From Thermotoga sp. (GTDB lineage Bacteria > Thermotogota > Thermotogae > Mesoaciditogales > Mesoaciditogaceae), in contig DYLQ01000002.1 in assembly GCA_020722015.1 (NCBI GenBank), forward strand, positions 42,689 to 106,688: a stretch of DNA of 64,000 nt, read 5' to 3'. The position numbers were made by a program, and so were the translations under genes. Below, piece by piece: positions 44,428 to 52,600 of this stretch. Position 1 is the first letter of the stretch; every line of letters starts with the position of its first letter. The notes beneath the pieces were generated by a model, which did not search any database, was not told the DNA's origin, and saw only the letters and a list, made by a program, of their open reading frames with translations.

Positions 44428-45999
44428 TTACTTGTACATTTTAGTCAGATCAAAAGAAAGAGAATACCCTTTTGCAGTTTGATCGAAGCCTTTCAGTTCA
44501 GATCTCGTTCCCCAATAACTCAAAGGCTGATACAATATGGCAAACGGACCGTTCTCAAACCAGTAATTTGTCAGATCTTTGTACATTTCAACTCTTTTAG
44601 ATTGATCCAATTCGAAACCCGCGGCTTCAGCAAGATCTGCCGCATGATTGTCATACCACATCATTCTCCATGCAAGTTGCTTAACTCTGTAATCGGCAAA
44701 TGGTTTGGCAAGTGCATCTGGATCCGGGAAATCTATGCCCCATCCAGCAACGATCATTTGAATGCCTTGCTCTCTCATTTTCTTGTACATCTGTGCAGCC
44801 TGCATGATCGTTATATTTGCCTTTATTCCTATTTTGGCAAGATCGGCCTGAATCGCTATTGCTTCATTTCTTCTACGCTCAGTTGTATTGGTAACGAGTT
44901 CTACCTCAAAACCATTTGCATAACCAGCATCTGCAAGTAGTTGTTTCGCCTTGGCTATATTCTGGTCAAATGGTACGTTTGAAACATATCCAAGATATCC
45001 GTAAGGAATGAAACCCTGAACCTTAATCGCATATCCGCCCACTATGTTTTGAATTATCGAATTATAATCGATGGCGTATTTCACGGCCTGTCTTACTCTC
45101 ACATCTTTGAATGGCCCCCAGCCCGCATTCACGGCAAGGTACTCATTTGACTGAGACGGAACACTAACAACGTTGAAGTTAGGATCTCCCTTGAGAGAAT
45201 TAATCTGTTCAGGCGTTAAATTCCATGCTATATCTATATCTCCTCTCTTAAGAGAGAGTTGCTGATTTGTCGATTCTGGCATATCCCTTATTATGATGGT
45301 CTTTATCTTTGGTGCACCTCTCCAGTAATTTTCGTTGGCAACAAGCACTATCATGTTGTTTCTTTGCCAACTTTTGAGTATGTAAGGTCCTGCTCCGGCA
45401 CTGTGATCCGCGAGATAGGTCGATCCCATGTCTCCTGAGACGTCATGAGACTGTGCAATCTTCGGATCGACGATGCCGCCCCAACTTTCTGCGAATATGG
45501 ACATGACTATGTTAGCAGCGTATGGCTTATCCAATGTTACCTGAACGGTGTAATCATCGATCTTTTTGACCGTGTCATCCATGTTTTTAGAGTTGAGTCC
45601 AAGCGATTCGAAAAGCCAAACAGGAGATTTCCCCAATTTCAAAACACGCTTGATCGAATAAACAACCGCATCTGCGTTTAACGGATTTCCATTCGCAAAG
45701 GTCACACCTTTTCGAATGTGAAATGTCCATATTTTGCCATCCTGTGAGATGTCGTAACTTTCTGCGAGTTCCGGTATCGCTTGAATTGTTCCGTTGATTT
45801 CTTGCAGTTTGAACAAATCACTGTAAATGTTCATAACCAGTACAGAAGGCTCTACTTCGTAACAAACGGCAGGATCGAAAGAAATGAAAATACCCGTGTT
45901 CATTCCGATTACGACTGTGTCCTTTGGTATGGACGCAGAAAAACCCACTACCACGAACAAAGAAATTAACGCTAAAAGTAAAAGTTTACGCACAAACAT
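44428..45999 (-). CDS. Oligopeptide/dipeptide ABC transporter substrate-binding protein (OppA-like)
   Basis: This 523-residue family 5 binding protein has a signal peptide (MFVRKLLLLALISLFVVVGF). The mature part includes TVVIGMNTGIFISFDPAV, IPELAESYDISQDGK, FHIRKGVTFANGNPLNADAVVYS (the family 5 signature), and IRDMPESTNQQLSLKRGDID. It would deliver peptides or a similar ligand to OppBCDF. ATG 45999 is preferred because AAAGGGGAGGGG lies just upstream; an in-frame start at 46089 would add 30 residues of promoter region. First gene of the operon. Confidence 0.93.
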   Translation of the reverse strand: MFVRKLLLLALISLFVVVGFSASIPKDTVVIGMNTGIFISFDPAVCYEVEPSVLVMNIYSDLFKLQEINGTIQAIPELAESYDISQDGKIWTFHIRKGVTFANGNPLNADAVVYSIKRVLKLGKSPVWLFESLGLNSKNMDDTVKKIDDYTVQVTLDKPYAANIVMSIFAESWGGIVDPKIAQSHDVSGDMGSTYLADHSAGAGPYILKSWQRNNMIVLVANENYWRGAPKIKTIIIRDMPESTNQQLSLKRGDIDIAWNLTPEQINSLKGDPNFNVVSVPSQSNEYLAVNAGWGPFKDVRVRQAVKYAIDYNSIIQNIVGGYAIKVQGFIPYGYLGYVSNVPFDQNIAKAKQLLADAGYANGFEVELVTNTTERRRNEAIAIQADLAKIGIKANITIMQAAQMYKKMREQGIQMIVAGWGIDFPDPDALAKPFADYRVKQLAWRMMWYDNHAADLAEAAGFELDQSKRVEMYKDLTNYWFENGPFAILYQPLSYWGTRSELKGFDQTAKGYSLSFDLTKMYK

Positions 46000-46031
46000 C
46001 CCCTCCCCTTTTTGAAGTTTCTTTTGTGAGA

Positions 46032-46037
46032 AGTATA
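46032..46037 (-). promoter_or_regulatory. -10 element of the oppA promoter
   Basis: On the minus strand TGGTATACT gives an extended -10 (TGN plus TATACT) about 33 bases before the oppA ATG. The -35 region is poor (TTTTGG), which is usual with an extended -10. Confidence 0.5.
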
Positions 46038-46063
46038 CCACATTTTTTTGAAATCCAAAATTA

Positions 46064-46099
46064 CGAAAAGAGATCGCAATTTGACTCAATGGTTTTAAA
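46064..46099. repeat. Left direct repeat flanking the AAA ATPase insertion
   Basis: GAAAAGAGATCGCAATTTGA then CTCAATGGTTTTAAAG. It matches the copy at 47360-47396 with about three differences; AGATCGCAATTTGACTCAAT is identical in both. This copy holds the TTGACT hexamer but no -10 follows it. Confidence 0.8.
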
Positions 46100-46109
46100 G
46101 AAAGTCAGG

Positions 46110-47198
46110 TTACATCCTTTTTATGAACTCTTCGAAGATGGGATCTTCTATAACGTACTTTCCGTTGACTTTCAGGATGATTTCCTTTTCCTCGAGATTA
46201 TCCACGAGCTTCGAGATGGAAGCTGGGGATTTTATTTCCCATTTAATTTGGGTTTCTGCAGAGTAAGAAAATTCGTCAGATGCAATCATCTTCAGAACTG
46301 CAAGTGCGTACTTCGAATTGATGTTTTCGATCTGATTACGAAAGAAATAATCGTTTCTTTCCAAGAGCTTTGAAATACATTCTCTGACATCGCTTTCATC
46401 TATTTTATCTTTGAAATTCCAAACTTCGGACGATATCAACTGGACATACAGAGGATGCAGCTTTGAAAAACGGATTATGGTCTCCACCGCCGAATTGGAT
46501 ATCGCCTTTCCAGAATTGACGAAGGAAGTTTTTATGAATTCTTCCGTTTTGTCATGTGGAAGGTATTTCGAAAGATCATATTTTATTGCACTTTTGAAGA
46601 GAGGATGCTCTTTTTTGAAGAATATCTCCTCGATTATAGAATTTCTGGATCCGAGAAAAATGTAAACCGTTTTCCTCTGATGTTGTATTACTGTTCTAAG
46701 AATACCTTCGAATTGTTTACCCATCTTTGCCATTTCCTGAGCTTCGTCGAGAAAAACGATGAGACCGTTCGACTCACTCGTTTCGAGTACCATAAGGCTT
46801 TTGAAAAGGATCTCCCATATTTCGGCCTCCGAAGATGGCTTAAACTCGAGACCGATCCCAGCAGCACTTACCGAAAAGCTCGAAAGATGGTCAGCGAAAA
46901 ACTTACGCACATACTCAAGTGGTGTCAGTTTCAAGATCTTCGCCCTCTCCTCATTCAGCCGAGATATGAATTGTTTCACCGTTACCGTCGAGAACATATC
47001 GATCCAAACTGAGTCAATGCCCCGATCTTTCATGAGTTCCGATAGATTTCTGGCAAACCACGTCTTCCCGAATCTCCTTGGAGCATACAGGACAATGTTG
47101 TTTGAAGATTCTATCATCTTCATGACCTCTTCGGTTTCTTTCTCTCTATCGATAAATGCTTCTTTTTTGAACTCACGTCCTATGTAAAAAGGATTCAC
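46110..47198 (-). CDS. Archaeal-type AAA+ ATPase (ATPase_2 family) with C-terminal winged helix
   Basis: This 362-residue protein opens MNPFYIGREFKKEAFIDREKE, then Walker A LYAPRRFGKTWFAR at ~35-48, and Walker B LIVFLDEAQEMAKMG at ~146. An arginine-sensor-like FLGSRNSIIEEIF precedes helical lid sequences (SKLHPLYVQLISSEVW). A winged-helix-like C-terminus (EIKSPASISKLVDNLEEKEI, GKYVIEDPIFEEFIKR) closes it. Such ATPases occur in many mobile copies in archaea and Thermotogota; their cellular role is unsettled. The gene stands alone between 35-base direct repeats, oriented against the cob operon, with dyad-rich promoter DNA upstream. It is likely acquired. Confidence 0.85.
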   Translation of the reverse strand: MNPFYIGREFKKEAFIDREKETEEVMKMIESSNNIVLYAPRRFGKTWFARNLSELMKDRGIDSVWIDMFSTVTVKQFISRLNEERAKILKLTPLEYVRKFFADHLSSFSVSAAGIGLEFKPSSEAEIWEILFKSLMVLETSESNGLIVFLDEAQEMAKMGKQFEGILRTVIQHQRKTVYIFLGSRNSIIEEIFFKKEHPLFKSAIKYDLSKYLPHDKTEEFIKTSFVNSGKAISNSAVETIIRFSKLHPLYVQLISSEVWNFKDKIDESDVRECISKLLERNDYFFRNQIENINSKYALAVLKMIASDEFSYSAETQIKWEIKSPASISKLVDNLEEKEIILKVNGKYVIEDPIFEEFIKRM

Positions 47199-47215
47199 AA
47201 AAATAACCTCCTGTT

Positions 47216-47269
47216 TTTCACCATTGGTGACTCACCAATAGTATAACAAATTTTTCACCGTTGGTGAAA
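47216..47269 (-). promoter_or_regulatory. Promoter and paired dyad operators of the AAA ATPase gene
   Basis: On the minus strand TTCACC-N17-TATACT forms a promoter. Two TTTCACC-N3-GGTGA dyads (47216-47230 and 47253-47269), 37 bases apart, and a TTGGTGACTCACCAA palindrome (47224-47238) overlap the -35 and the region just past the -10. This layout suits repression, perhaps by the winged-helix end of the ATPase itself; that is inference. Confidence 0.6.
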
Positions 47270-47283
47270 TACGCTAAAAATCT

Positions 47284-47355
47284 TGTCTTTTCTACTGCTT
47301 TCGATTATTCGATCGAGGTACATCACGGCGACAAAATCAGAGATGTAATCAAAAA
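47284..47355 (-). pseudogene. Remnant of an oppF-like ATPase gene
   Basis: Read on the minus strand this ~70-base stretch encodes DYISDFVAVMYLDRIIESSR, matching DYISDFVAVMYLGQIVEIGR of the intact OppF at 40560-41531 (near 40813-40889 in DNA). The DNA is close to 90% identical by eye, but neither end of the gene is present. It abuts the right direct repeat, so it marks an old recombination or insertion junction. Confidence 0.8.
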
Positions 47356-47359
47356 CTGT

Positions 47360-47397
47360 GAAAAAAGATCGCAATTTGACTCAATTGATTTTAAAGT
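47360..47397. repeat. Right direct repeat flanking the AAA ATPase insertion
   Basis: GAAAAAAGATCGCAATTTGA then CTCAATTGATTTTAAAG, matching 46064-46099 in the same orientation. Here the TTGACT within the repeat serves as the -35 of the cobalamin operon promoter. Confidence 0.8.
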
Positions 47398-47405
47398 GAT
47401 AGAAT
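47376..47405 (+). promoter_or_regulatory. Promoter of the cobalamin-salvage operon
   Basis: TTGACT (47376-47381), an 18-base spacer and TAGAAT (47400-47405) precede the riboswitch, placing the start near 47412, just before the P1 stem. Confidence 0.7.
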
Positions 47406-47415
47406 AATTTTGATT

Positions 47416-47562
47416 AACAGGTATTTTGTTTAAAAGGGAAGTTTGGTGAAAATCCAACGCGGTCCCGCCGCTGTAACCGACGACAATCTTTGCAAGATGC
47501 CACTGGGAAACTGGGAAGGTGCAAAGTGAGGATGACTCGGAAGCCAGAAGACCTGCCTGTTG
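47416..47562 (+). ncRNA. Cobalamin riboswitch
   Basis: The conserved elements appear in order: P1 AACAGGT, then AAAAGGGAAGTTTGGTGAAA, ATCCAACGCGGTCCCGCC, GCTGTAACCG, GATGCCACTGGG, the closing GGAAGCCAGAAGACCTGCCT and P1 partner CTGTT. These match the class I adenosylcobalamin aptamer including the B12 box. It lies upstream of cobO, so excess coenzyme B12 should shut off the salvage operon. Confidence 0.96.
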
Positions 47563-47603
47563 AAAAATCGCTCGAGGAAGTATTGGCATGATTAAAAGGG
47601 AGA

Positions 47604-47634
47604 TCGGCCGACTTTTTGTCGGCCTTTAATTTTT
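47604..47634 (+). terminator. Riboswitch expression-platform terminator
   Basis: GGCCGAC and GTCGGCC form a strong stem with a T-rich loop, followed by TTTAATTTTT, between the aptamer and cobO. Ligand binding would favour it, giving transcriptional control of the operon. Confidence 0.8.
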
Positions 47635-47649
47635 GGGAGATGATCAAAA

Positions 47650-48162
47650 ATGGAAAAAGGATACGTACAGGTTTACACGGGAAACGGAAAAGGGAAAACA
47701 ACGGCCGCAATAGGTTTGTGTATGAGAGCATTCGGAGCCGGGCTTAAGGTTTCGTTTATTCAATTTTTAAAAGGCAGGTATACGAGTGAAATGCGAGTTT
47801 TTGAAAAACTCGGAATCGAGTTTTTTCAAGGCGGAAGACCCGAGTTCATAATAGGAAAACCCGGCAAAGATGATATCGACGCAGCTTTTAAAACGTTGAA
47901 CATGGCAAAAGAAAAGGTATCGTCCGGAAATTACGATCTTGTCGTAGTCGATGAGATAAACGTGGCGGTTTACCTTGGACTCATATCTGAACAAGATGTC
48001 GTTGATTTACTCAATTCAAGATCTCAAAATACGGAAGTCGTCTTGACTGGAAGATACGCAACGCAAAAGATAATTGATATGGCAGATCTCGTCACAGAAA
48101 TGCGCGAGATAAAGCACTATTACACCAAAGGTGTTGAACAAAGAACCGGCATAGAGGTATGA
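47650..48162 (+). CDS. cobO: Cob(I)yrinic acid a,c-diamide adenosyltransferase
   Basis: The 170-residue enzyme adds the 5'-deoxyadenosyl group from ATP to reduced corrinoids. It has the unusual P-loop GNGKGKTTAAIG (residues ~11-22), SFIQFLKG, LVVVDEINVAV and a C-terminal IKHYYTKGVEQRTGIE, all typical of the CobA/BtuR family. First gene after the riboswitch, with GGGAGATGATC before the ATG. Confidence 0.95.
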   Translation: MEKGYVQVYTGNGKGKTTAAIGLCMRAFGAGLKVSFIQFLKGRYTSEMRVFEKLGIEFFQGGRPEFIIGKPGKDDIDAAFKTLNMAKEKVSSGNYDLVVVDEINVAVYLGLISEQDVVDLLNSRSQNTEVVLTGRYATQKIIDMADLVTEMREIKHYYTKGVEQRTGIEV

Positions 48163-48163
48163 C

Positions 48164-49600
48164 GTGTCGATTTTGATGGTTCAGGGCACATCTTCCGGCG
48201 TTGGGAAATCGCTTATCGTCGCCGCCATTTGCAGACATTTCAAAAGGATGAATTTGAAGGTCGCACCTTTTAAATCTCAAAATATGTCTTTGAATTCATC
48301 CGTTAGCGTCGAAGGTGGGGAAATGTCAAGGTCACAGTATATCCAATCTATTGCCTGTGAGGAACCTCCTTCCGTGAAGATGAACCCGATCCTTTTAAAA
48401 CCGGAAATAGACGGTTCTCAGATTATCGTACTTGGAAAACCTTACGGACATTTCAGCGCAAAAGATTACATGAATTCAAAAAAAGAAGAGCTGTTTTCTA
48501 TGGCCATCGACGCTTTACACTCTTTGATGGTCACCCATGATTTGGTCGTTGTAGAAGGTGCCGGAAGTCCTGCGGAGATAAACCTGAAAGAGCGCGACAT
48601 AGTCAACATGAGAATCGCAAAATATACAAATGCCCCTGTGATCCTTGTGGCGGACATAGAACGCGGTGGGGCCTTTGCTCAGGTGGCAGGAACGATGGAA
48701 TTACTTGAAAAAGATGAAAAGCAAATCGTAAAAGGGTACATCTTCAACAAATTCATGGGAGACAAATCACTGCTTGGAGATTACCCACAAGAACTTGCCA
48801 AAAAATACAACGTAAAATTTTTCGGGACCATGTCATACATTAAACACAAAATTCCAGAAGAAGATTCGATGATAGATTGGAAAAAGCACGGGCAAGGAGA
48901 ACTTAAAGTTGATATAATTCGTCTTCCACATATTTCAAATTTTGACGATTTCGATCCTTTGCTTTGGAATACGGATGCTCGCTTCGTCGAAAGTGGAAAA
49001 TTGGAAGGAGATGTCGTCGTTATACCTGGCACGAAAATGACGATTGAAGATCTCGAATGGTTAAAAGAAAGAGAACTCGATTCCGAAATAAGATCGGCTG
49101 TCAAAAGAGGGGCATACGTTGTTGGCATATGCGGAGGATACCAAATGCTCGGAGAAGAACTTTCAGATCCCCAATCCCAAAAAGGTGCAAAGGGCCTTGG
49201 CCTTCTTCCGGTCAAGACCGAATTCAGACTTGAAAAGATAACCTCTAACTTAATCGGTTGGGAAAATCTCACCGATAAAAAGATGAAGATAGAAGGATAT
49301 GAAATCCATCATGGAATTTCAATTTCAAAACAAAGAAGTCCATTTGCGATCGTTGAAAGTGTGAATGGCCAAAAGGTCAACCTTGAGGACGGATACATGA
49401 GTTCAAGAATTTTTGGGACCTATTTTCATGGTCTTTTCATGAACTTCGATTTTACCCAAGAGTTTTTAAACATGGTAAGAAGATCAAAAGGTCTTCAAGA
49501 AAAACAGATAATCAAATCATCTCTTATCGAGGAAATAGATAAATTCACAGACTTATTTGAATCAAACGTGGATACAAAGGAAATAGAGGATCTGATATGA
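48164..49600 (+). CDS. cobQ: Cobyric acid synthase
   Basis: This 478-residue glutamine-dependent amidotransferase amidates adenosylcobyrinate diamide on four side chains. The N-terminal dethiobiotin-synthetase-like domain has VQGTSSGVGKSLIVAAI, FKSQNMSLNS and VVVEGAGSPAEIN. The C-terminal class I glutaminase-like domain has VIPGTKMT, GICGGYQMLG (nucleophile Cys) and the final YFHGLFMN His. It starts at GTG, one base after the cobO stop. Confidence 0.95.
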   Translation: MSILMVQGTSSGVGKSLIVAAICRHFKRMNLKVAPFKSQNMSLNSSVSVEGGEMSRSQYIQSIACEEPPSVKMNPILLKPEIDGSQIIVLGKPYGHFSAKDYMNSKKEELFSMAIDALHSLMVTHDLVVVEGAGSPAEINLKERDIVNMRIAKYTNAPVILVADIERGGAFAQVAGTMELLEKDEKQIVKGYIFNKFMGDKSLLGDYPQELAKKYNVKFFGTMSYIKHKIPEEDSMIDWKKHGQGELKVDIIRLPHISNFDDFDPLLWNTDARFVESGKLEGDVVVIPGTKMTIEDLEWLKERELDSEIRSAVKRGAYVVGICGGYQMLGEELSDPQSQKGAKGLGLLPVKTEFRLEKITSNLIGWENLTDKKMKIEGYEIHHGISISKQRSPFAIVESVNGQKVNLEDGYMSSRIFGTYFHGLFMNFDFTQEFLNMVRRSKGLQEKQIIKSSLIEEIDKFTDLFESNVDTKEIEDLI

Positions 49601-50466
49601 ATATTTTCATGCCAAATCCTTATGTATTTTTGATCGCGGTGGGGATCGATCTTTTGATCGGTGAATATCTCAATTTCATTCATCCAGTTGTCTGGATGGG
49701 AAAGATGGTCAGATTTTTTGACAAGGGAAAATCAAACAGATCAAGATTTGCATACGGAGTACTTTTGTTGGCCTTCAACGGTTCATTGTGGTTTGCAATT
49801 GGTACGATTATCATGATGATCCCTGGTATTTTCGGCATCGTTGTGCAATCTCTAATCCTAAAGTCAACATTCTCGATTCGCGGACTTTACGTTCATGTCA
49901 AAAGATGCAAGGTGGAAGATGATGAAAAGATGAGACATTCGGTCTCAATGATAGTGAGCAGAGACACGTCTAAATTGGACAGATGGCATCTTATCTCGGC
50001 CGCACTTGAAAGCTTATCGGAAAACACATCTGACTCCATAACCGGGCCCATGTTTTACTACACACTTTTCGGTTTGCCTGGAGCCTTGCTTTATAGAGTC
50101 GTAAACACCATGGATGCCATGATAGGATACCACAACGAAAAATTCGAGTGGTTTGGAAAGGCCGCTGCACGATCAGACGATGCGCTTAACTTCATCCCGT
50201 CAAGATTGACGGCAACCGTCTTCGCGATCTTCTCTCCCAAGCAGGCATTCAGATCTATCTTCAAATATGGTCCCATGAAGATAAACGGTACATATCCGAT
50301 GAGCGCGTTTTCTGGGATACTCGGAGTTAAATTCGAAAAAATAGGAGTTTACCTATTTGATGGAAGGCAACCCGTACCTGAGGATTTAGACAGAGGATTA
50401 AGGTTTTACGCTTTTTCAGTCGCGATCATTCTATCCATATGCTTTCTTTTAACGGTGGTGAGATAA
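49597..50466 (+). CDS. cbiB: Adenosylcobinamide-phosphate synthase
   Basis: This 289-residue membrane enzyme joins the aminopropanol linker to adenosylcobyric acid. It has the family motifs GEYLNFIHPVVWMGKM, the conserved SMIVSRDTSKLD (VGRDT-like), ESLSENTSDSITGPMFYY and DRGLRFYAFSVA. The ATG overlaps the cobQ stop (ATGA). Multiple helices at 5-20, 45-90 and the C-terminus place it in the membrane. Confidence 0.94.
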   Translation: MNIFMPNPYVFLIAVGIDLLIGEYLNFIHPVVWMGKMVRFFDKGKSNRSRFAYGVLLLAFNGSLWFAIGTIIMMIPGIFGIVVQSLILKSTFSIRGLYVHVKRCKVEDDEKMRHSVSMIVSRDTSKLDRWHLISAALESLSENTSDSITGPMFYYTLFGLPGALLYRVVNTMDAMIGYHNEKFEWFGKAAARSDDALNFIPSRLTATVFAIFSPKQAFRSIFKYGPMKINGTYPMSAFSGILGVKFEKIGVYLFDGRQPVPEDLDRGLRFYAFSVAIILSICFLLTVVR

Positions 50467-51438
50467 ATGGAAATCCACGGCGGAGTTATGGATGAAAGGA
50501 TGATCGATTTTTCCATATCGGTAAATCCTTACACGCCAGCATGGACGGATAAACTCTTTGAGCGTTGCAAAGAAATTTCAAACAGGTACCTTTACGCAGA
50601 GTGGATCGAGGAAAGATTCAGACAAAGATTCGGCCAGGACACCGTTATCGTTGCCGGAGCGACCGAGGCTTTTCAGATAATGGGCTTTACGGTTATGGAT
50701 GAGGCCGTGGTTATAATTCCCACGCCGTCTTACGGAGAATACGAAAGGGTTGCGTCATTTAGGACAAAGCGTGTTTTAAAAATACCACCTAAGGATGGTG
50801 TTGATTTGGATCTCGATAACGCCTTCGAGCTCGCGAAAAAATCATCAAAGCATGAAAAAACCGTACTTGTGATCGGAAATCCAAACAATCCAACGGGAAG
50901 ATATCTCAAAATACACGATGAGCTTGAAGATCTCGGAGATAAAGTAACGATCGTCTTGGATGAAGCTTTTGTCGATTTCGTTGACGATAGATTAAGATGG
51001 ACCATAGATAACCCCAACATCATCATCGTAAGAAGCTTTACCAAATCTTACGGGATGCCGGGAATAAGAGTTGGATATATCAAAAGTCAGAATTTCAAAG
51101 ACACCTTTAAAAGGTACAGAGCCCCGTGGGCCTTGGGAAGTTGTGGTTATGCCTTTGTCGAATTTTTGATCGAAGATGATGGAAAATTCATCTCTGAGAG
51201 TGTGAAATCGATAAGGGCAGAGTCAAAAAAGTTTGAAAGATTTGGAATCATCACAGACGCGAATTTTGGCATATTAAAGGTTAAAGATGCACGAGAATTT
51301 CAAAAGCGTCTTGACAAGGATGGAATTCATGTTAGAAATTGTGAGAGTTTCGGTCTTCGTGATGCCGTAAGAATGGCGATAAGAAGGCCAAATGAAAATG
51401 AAAAACTCTTTGAATCGCTAAGAAGGATGATCGAATGA
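50467..51438 (+). CDS. cobD: Threonine-phosphate decarboxylase-like aminotransferase-fold enzyme
   Basis: This 323-residue fold-type I PLP enzyme opens EIHGGVMDERMIDFSISVNP, as CobD does (HGG...DFS.N.NP). It has GATEAFQIMGF, NPNNPTGRYL, VLDEAFVDFVDD and the PLP lysine in RSFTKSYGMPGIRVGY. CobD makes aminopropanol phosphate from threonine phosphate for CbiB. It is shorter than the ~360-residue Salmonella enzyme. HisC-like activity is possible from sequence alone, but position between cbiB and cobU decides for CobD. Confidence 0.9.
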   Translation: MEIHGGVMDERMIDFSISVNPYTPAWTDKLFERCKEISNRYLYAEWIEERFRQRFGQDTVIVAGATEAFQIMGFTVMDEAVVIIPTPSYGEYERVASFRTKRVLKIPPKDGVDLDLDNAFELAKKSSKHEKTVLVIGNPNNPTGRYLKIHDELEDLGDKVTIVLDEAFVDFVDDRLRWTIDNPNIIIVRSFTKSYGMPGIRVGYIKSQNFKDTFKRYRAPWALGSCGYAFVEFLIEDDGKFISESVKSIRAESKKFERFGIITDANFGILKVKDAREFQKRLDKDGIHVRNCESFGLRDAVRMAIRRPNENEKLFESLRRMIE

Positions 51439-51920
51439 TACTCATAACGGGTGGAGAAAGATCTGGAAAAAGCAATTTTGCCGTTAAACTCGCTATTTCA
51501 AAAACAAAGAGGGCTTTCATAGCCACGGCAGAGCCATTTGACGATGAGATGAGGGCGAGAATAGAGAAACACAAAAAAGATAGGGAAGGACTTTTCGATA
51601 CTTTCGAAGAACCAGTTCATTTGTCAACGATCTTACCAATGACGAAAGATTACGACGTCTGCGTTATCGACTGTATGACAACGTGGGTTGGGAATCTCAT
51701 GTACCACGATCTCAATTTAAAAGAAGAGATGGAAGGATTTTTGGCAAATCTAAACGGCAACGAGATAATCGTCTCAAATGAAGTGGGTATGGGAATCATT
51801 CCGGTTGAAAAGATGACACGCATGTACATCGAGATACTTGGAAAGCTCAACCAAGAGATAGCAGAAGTTGCCGATGAGGTGTTTTTCATGGTGGCCGGGA
51901 TTCCTTTGAAAATAAAATGA
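51435..51920 (+). CDS. cobU: Adenosylcobinamide kinase / guanylyltransferase
   Basis: The 161-residue bifunctional enzyme phosphorylates adenosylcobinamide and transfers GMP. It has P-loop TGGERSGKSNFAVKLA, RIEKHKKDREGLFDTFEEP (guanylyl-accepting His), DCMTTWVGNLM and VSNEVGMGIIP. It overlaps cobD and cobS by four bases each. The product AdoCbi-GDP is the substrate of CobS. Confidence 0.95.
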   Translation: MILITGGERSGKSNFAVKLAISKTKRAFIATAEPFDDEMRARIEKHKKDREGLFDTFEEPVHLSTILPMTKDYDVCVIDCMTTWVGNLMYHDLNLKEEMEGFLANLNGNEIIVSNEVGMGIIPVEKMTRMYIEILGKLNQEIAEVADEVFFMVAGIPLKIK

Positions 51921-52597
51921 AGAGCATTGCTGGAGCCATAGGGTTCTTAACGAGGATCCCGATAAAAACAAAGATCGAACCGAATAAAGTCGTTGGTGAT
52001 TTCCCAATCGTCGGATACATGGCCGGTGGGATGTACGTTCTCTTTTTTTGGATCTTTGGAAGATCTATTCCCGTCATCGTGCTGTCAGTTTTTGTAGTTT
52101 ACGTGCTTTTCAACGCTTTTCACTTCGATGGATTGCTTGACACGGCAGATGCCTTTATGTCACAGAAAGGCAGAGAAGAAAAGCTGAAAATAATGAAGAT
52201 GGGAAATTCCGGTCCAATGGCGATCCTCGTTGGTGTGCTTTACATGATTTTACTTGTTTACACGCTAACCAAAGTATCCTTCGTTGGAATCCTTGCAAGT
52301 ACGGTCTCAAGTCGTTACGCCATGGTGCTGATTGCCTACCTTTCAAAACCTGTAAAAGCGGGACTCGGTGCCTCGATTTTTCCCGTAAAATTAAAAACGT
52401 TGATCCGTGCATCTGTTTATCTCGTACCATTTTTATTCTTTCAAAAAATGCTTTTATTTATCGGAATTGGGTTAGTCGCAGCCTTGATCATGAAATTGAT
52501 CTCGGATCGGATGATAGGGGGCATAACAGGGGATGGCTTTGGAGCGATAGAAGAAATTACCCAAATTGCAATCATGCTTGCGATATGCCTGAGGTGA
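51917..52597 (+). CDS. cobS: Adenosylcobinamide-GDP ribazoletransferase (cobalamin synthase)
   Basis: This 226-residue membrane enzyme condenses AdoCbi-GDP with alpha-ribazole or its phosphate. Conserved features are IGFLTRIPI at the start, NAFHFDGLLDTADAFMS, MKMGNSGPMAI and the late IGGITGDGFGAIEEI. About six membrane helices are present. It overlaps cobU by four bases. No cobT is visible nearby, which fits a supply of alpha-ribazole by salvage. Confidence 0.95.
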   Translation: MKSIAGAIGFLTRIPIKTKIEPNKVVGDFPIVGYMAGGMYVLFFWIFGRSIPVIVLSVFVVYVLFNAFHFDGLLDTADAFMSQKGREEKLKIMKMGNSGPMAILVGVLYMILLVYTLTKVSFVGILASTVSSRYAMVLIAYLSKPVKAGLGASIFPVKLKTLIRASVYLVPFLFFQKMLLFIGIGLVAALIMKLISDRMIGGITGDGFGAIEEITQIAIMLAICLR

Positions 52598-52600
52598 TCC

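Noticed and set aside
50467..51438. Histidinol-phosphate aminotransferase (HisC)
   Set aside because: Fold and motifs overlap with HisC, but the HGG/DFS opening and position inside the cob operon favour CobD.
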